The notes beneath the pieces are model-generated. The model saw only the letters and a program-made list of their open reading frames with translations, did no database searches and was not told where the DNA came from. From Bacillota bacterium (GTDB taxonomy: Bacteria > Bacillota > Clostridia > Christensenellales > Aristaeellaceae), in contig JAGVSV010000092.1 in the NCBI GenBank assembly GCA_019137115.1, positions 1-8,464 of the forward strand: DNA of 8,464 bases, written 5' to 3'. Below are positions 7,049 to 8,464 of the stretch, in pieces; within the stretch, counting starts at the first letter, position 1, and every line of letters starts with the position of its first letter. The position numbers and the translations under genes are program-made.

Positions 7049-7889
7049 GGCATACGCGAAACTGAACTGGTACCTGAACGTCGTTGGGAAACGGGCGGAT
7101 GGATACCATCTGCTGGACATGATGAACCAGCGTCTGTCGCTGCACGACACGCTGGACATCGTCGAGAGCAACCAACTGACGCTGACTGTGCACGGCGATG
7201 GGATGATCCCTACCTGGAACGACAACCTGGTGCTCAAAGCAGCGTACGCGCTGCAAGACGCAACCGGATGCCGGCGCGGCGCGGATATGGTGCTCAGCAA
7301 GCGAATCCCCGCAGGCGCCGGCTTGGGCGGAGGCAGCGCGGACGCGGCTGCTACCTTGTCCGCACTGAACCAGTTGTGGGAAACCCAGCTAAATGAAGCG
7401 CAGTTGAGCACGATGGGCGCGCGCATCGGCGCGGATATCCCCTATTGCCTGTCCGGTGGGTTAAAGCGGGTACAGGGCATTGGCGAGGTGGTTATGCCTG
7501 TTTCGGCAGACCTGCCTGCCTACCCGATGATCATCATCAAGCCGGAGGCGTCCCTGGCAACCAGGGACGTGTTCAGAGAACTGAAAGCGGATGACGCGGA
7601 ACCGACCATGAACGCGGACGAATTCATCGCCGCGTTGGCGCAGGGCAACTTCGCTGCCCTCAAAAGCGCCAGAGCCAACCGCCTGCAGGCAGCGGCAACG
7701 CGCCTGGCCCCGGACATCGGGCGGGCAGTGACAAGCCTGTATGATCATGGCGCGACGTTCGCGCAGATGACAGGCTCCGGCAGCGCGGTGTATGGCGTGT
7801 ACCTATCTACCGGCATGCGTGACGCGGCGATGGAAACGATGCAGCAGCAAGGCCATCTATGCATTGCCACCGAAACGATCAACTACTGA
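7038..7889 (+). CDS. ispE: 4-diphosphocytidyl-2-C-methyl-D-erythritol kinase
   Basis: IspE phosphorylates CDP-methylerythritol at the 2-hydroxyl using ATP, the fourth step of the MEP route to isopentenyl diphosphate, in the cytoplasm. The 283-residue length is normal. GHMP-kinase features are clear: N-terminal AYAKLNWYLNVVGKRADGYH with catalytic K8, the glycine-rich ATP loop PAGAGLGGGSADAA from P91, GADIP with catalytic D133, and the C-terminal MTGSGSA at 244-250. The start at 7038 puts the conserved AKLN at the expected distance from the N terminus. The longer frame from 6972 adds 22 residues unlike the family. The ribosome binding site is weak (GAAGC region, 7025-7029) and the start lies inside the kinase gene, so it probably relies on coupling. 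Its stop overlaps the convergent membrane-protein gene by 7 bp. Confidence 0.95.
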   Translation: MQSKAYAKLNWYLNVVGKRADGYHLLDMMNQRLSLHDTLDIVESNQLTLTVHGDGMIPTWNDNLVLKAAYALQDATGCRRGADMVLSKRIPAGAGLGGGSADAAATLSALNQLWETQLNEAQLSTMGARIGADIPYCLSGGLKRVQGIGEVVMPVSADLPAYPMIIIKPEASLATRDVFRELKADDAEPTMNADEFIAALAQGNFAALKSARANRLQAAATRLAPDIGRAVTSLYDHGATFAQMTGSGSAVYGVYLSTGMRDAAMETMQQQGHLCIATETINY

Positions 7890-8380
7890 GTCGCCCGACC
7901 GGTCCGTAACAGCTCCTGCAGGGCGGTTAAGTGCGTCAAAAGCGTGGTACGCGCGTCCAGTGTGGATGAAGTTGCCGTCTGTAACAACCGTTCGTACGTA
8001 TCGATATCCTCATACAGTAGCGCGATGGCGGAGTCTGGCAGCAGGCGTCCGCCTTCGCCTTTGATGGCAATGCTCAGATCATTGAGCTGGTCCATATAAT
8101 AGACTTGCTGTCTTACCTGCGCCAGCCGGGACGCAGAATTAGATTGTACCCCACCCGTCAGTCGGTTCACATGCTCAATCGCGTCAATGGACGCGCTGTT
8201 GATGCGTTTCTGCAGTTGCTGTTCTGCCACAAACTGATACCGCGCGGCACCGGCATACAGCAACCCCAACACCACAATGGCCGCAGCCATCAGCACCCCA
8301 AGCACCCATGCCACACGTTTCTGTACCGGAGTACCATAATTGGATACCGAAGTATGCTTTGTATACTTGTAACTGTTCAC
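7883..8380 (-). CDS. Uncharacterised single-pass membrane protein
   Basis: I do not recognise this 165-residue protein. The N-terminal 22 residues are polar and end in basic KR. One membrane segment follows at about 23-46 (VAWVLGVLMAAAIVVLGLLY), so by the positive-inside rule the C-terminal 120 residues face outside. That part is mostly helix-forming, with repeated hydrophobic spacing (QQLQKRINSA..., RLAQVRQQVYYMDQLNDLSI, and ALLYEDIDTYERLLQTA). It has no cysteine and no catalytic motif I can name. This architecture suggests a helical-bundle sensor or scaffold-like protein; a remote resemblance to the N-terminal region of YpeB-type proteins is only an impression. The start is GTG at 8378-8380, with GGAGG 4 bases upstream, a strong site. 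It reads toward ispE, and no terminator was found in the shared 3' region. Real coding is supported by that ribosome site, the plausible membrane topology and the otherwise empty interval. Confidence 0.75.
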   Translation of the reverse strand: MNSYKYTKHTSVSNYGTPVQKRVAWVLGVLMAAAIVVLGLLYAGAARYQFVAEQQLQKRINSASIDAIEHVNRLTGGVQSNSASRLAQVRQQVYYMDQLNDLSIAIKGEGGRLLPDSAIALLYEDIDTYERLLQTATSSTLDARTTLLTHLTALQELLRTGRATQ

Positions 8381-8409
8381 GAGACCTCCAAATCCTTGTG
8401 ACTTCGCAT

Positions 8410-8439
8410 TTTATAAGCCTAAAGCAGGCAGAAATACAA
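8410..8439 (-). promoter_or_regulatory. Weak candidate promoter for the membrane-protein gene
   Basis: On the minus strand TATAAA (plus-strand 8410-8415) could be a -10 box, overlapping a second choice TAAAAT. A TTGTAT sequence 18 bases upstream is a poor -35. It is the only A+T-rich stretch ahead of the GTG start. The next upstream gene is outside the window, so an operon promoter further away is equally possible. Confidence 0.35.
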
Positions 8440-8464
8440 TAGCACATCCGCCCATGCCCGTAAA

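Noticed and set aside
7892..7925. CGCCC...GGGCG inverted repeat as an ispE terminator
   Set aside because: Only five base pairs with a 24-base loop and no T run; part of the neighbouring coding sequence.

Overview
This is an ordinary chromosomal housekeeping segment from a bacterium, G+C-rich by eye (roughly 60%). It is most likely a high-G+C member of the Bacillota (Clostridia-like). The evidence is a SAM-I (S-box) riboswitch ahead of metK, the zapA/mutS2 neighbourhood, strong AGGAGG-type ribosome binding sites, bacterial-type cyclophilin and MEP-pathway genes, and a PhoB-type two-component pair. The lineage is inferred from gene content, not from a database search. I see no mobile element, CRISPR array, tRNA, rRNA or phage gene.

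Left part (1-1607). The window opens in the last 30 codons of a plus-strand ABC transporter ATPase (LivF type), closed by an intrinsic terminator. That terminator lies inside the 3' end of the convergent metK gene. metK (minus strand, 116-1291) is preceded by a full SAM-I control region: a near-consensus promoter, the S-box aptamer, and a terminator-like hairpin whose 5' arm can also pair with the 3' side of P1. About 40 bp behind the metK -35 box, a second near-consensus promoter fires the other way into ppiB.

Central part (1608-7889). Six plus-strand genes follow closely: ppiB (cyclophilin), zapA (division-ring protein), mutS2 (MutS2 ATPase with Smr domain), a PhoB/OmpR-type response regulator, its membrane histidine kinase, and ispE (CDP-ME kinase of the MEP isoprenoid pathway). 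Gaps are 12, 124, 10 and 3 bp, and the kinase and ispE overlap by 11 bp. No terminator is visible among them, so a long transcript from the ppiB promoter is plausible. The 124-bp zapA-mutS2 gap could hold another start site, but none is convincing.

Right part (7883-8464). A minus-strand gene for a 165-residue single-pass membrane protein of unknown function converges on ispE, and the two coding ends overlap by 7 bp. It has a strong ribosome binding site and a GTG start, with a weak promoter candidate at the window edge.

I did not find a clearly new biological system. The most useful points are the complete SAM-I switch on metK, the two-component system embedded in a housekeeping operon and overlapping ispE, and the unassigned membrane protein.
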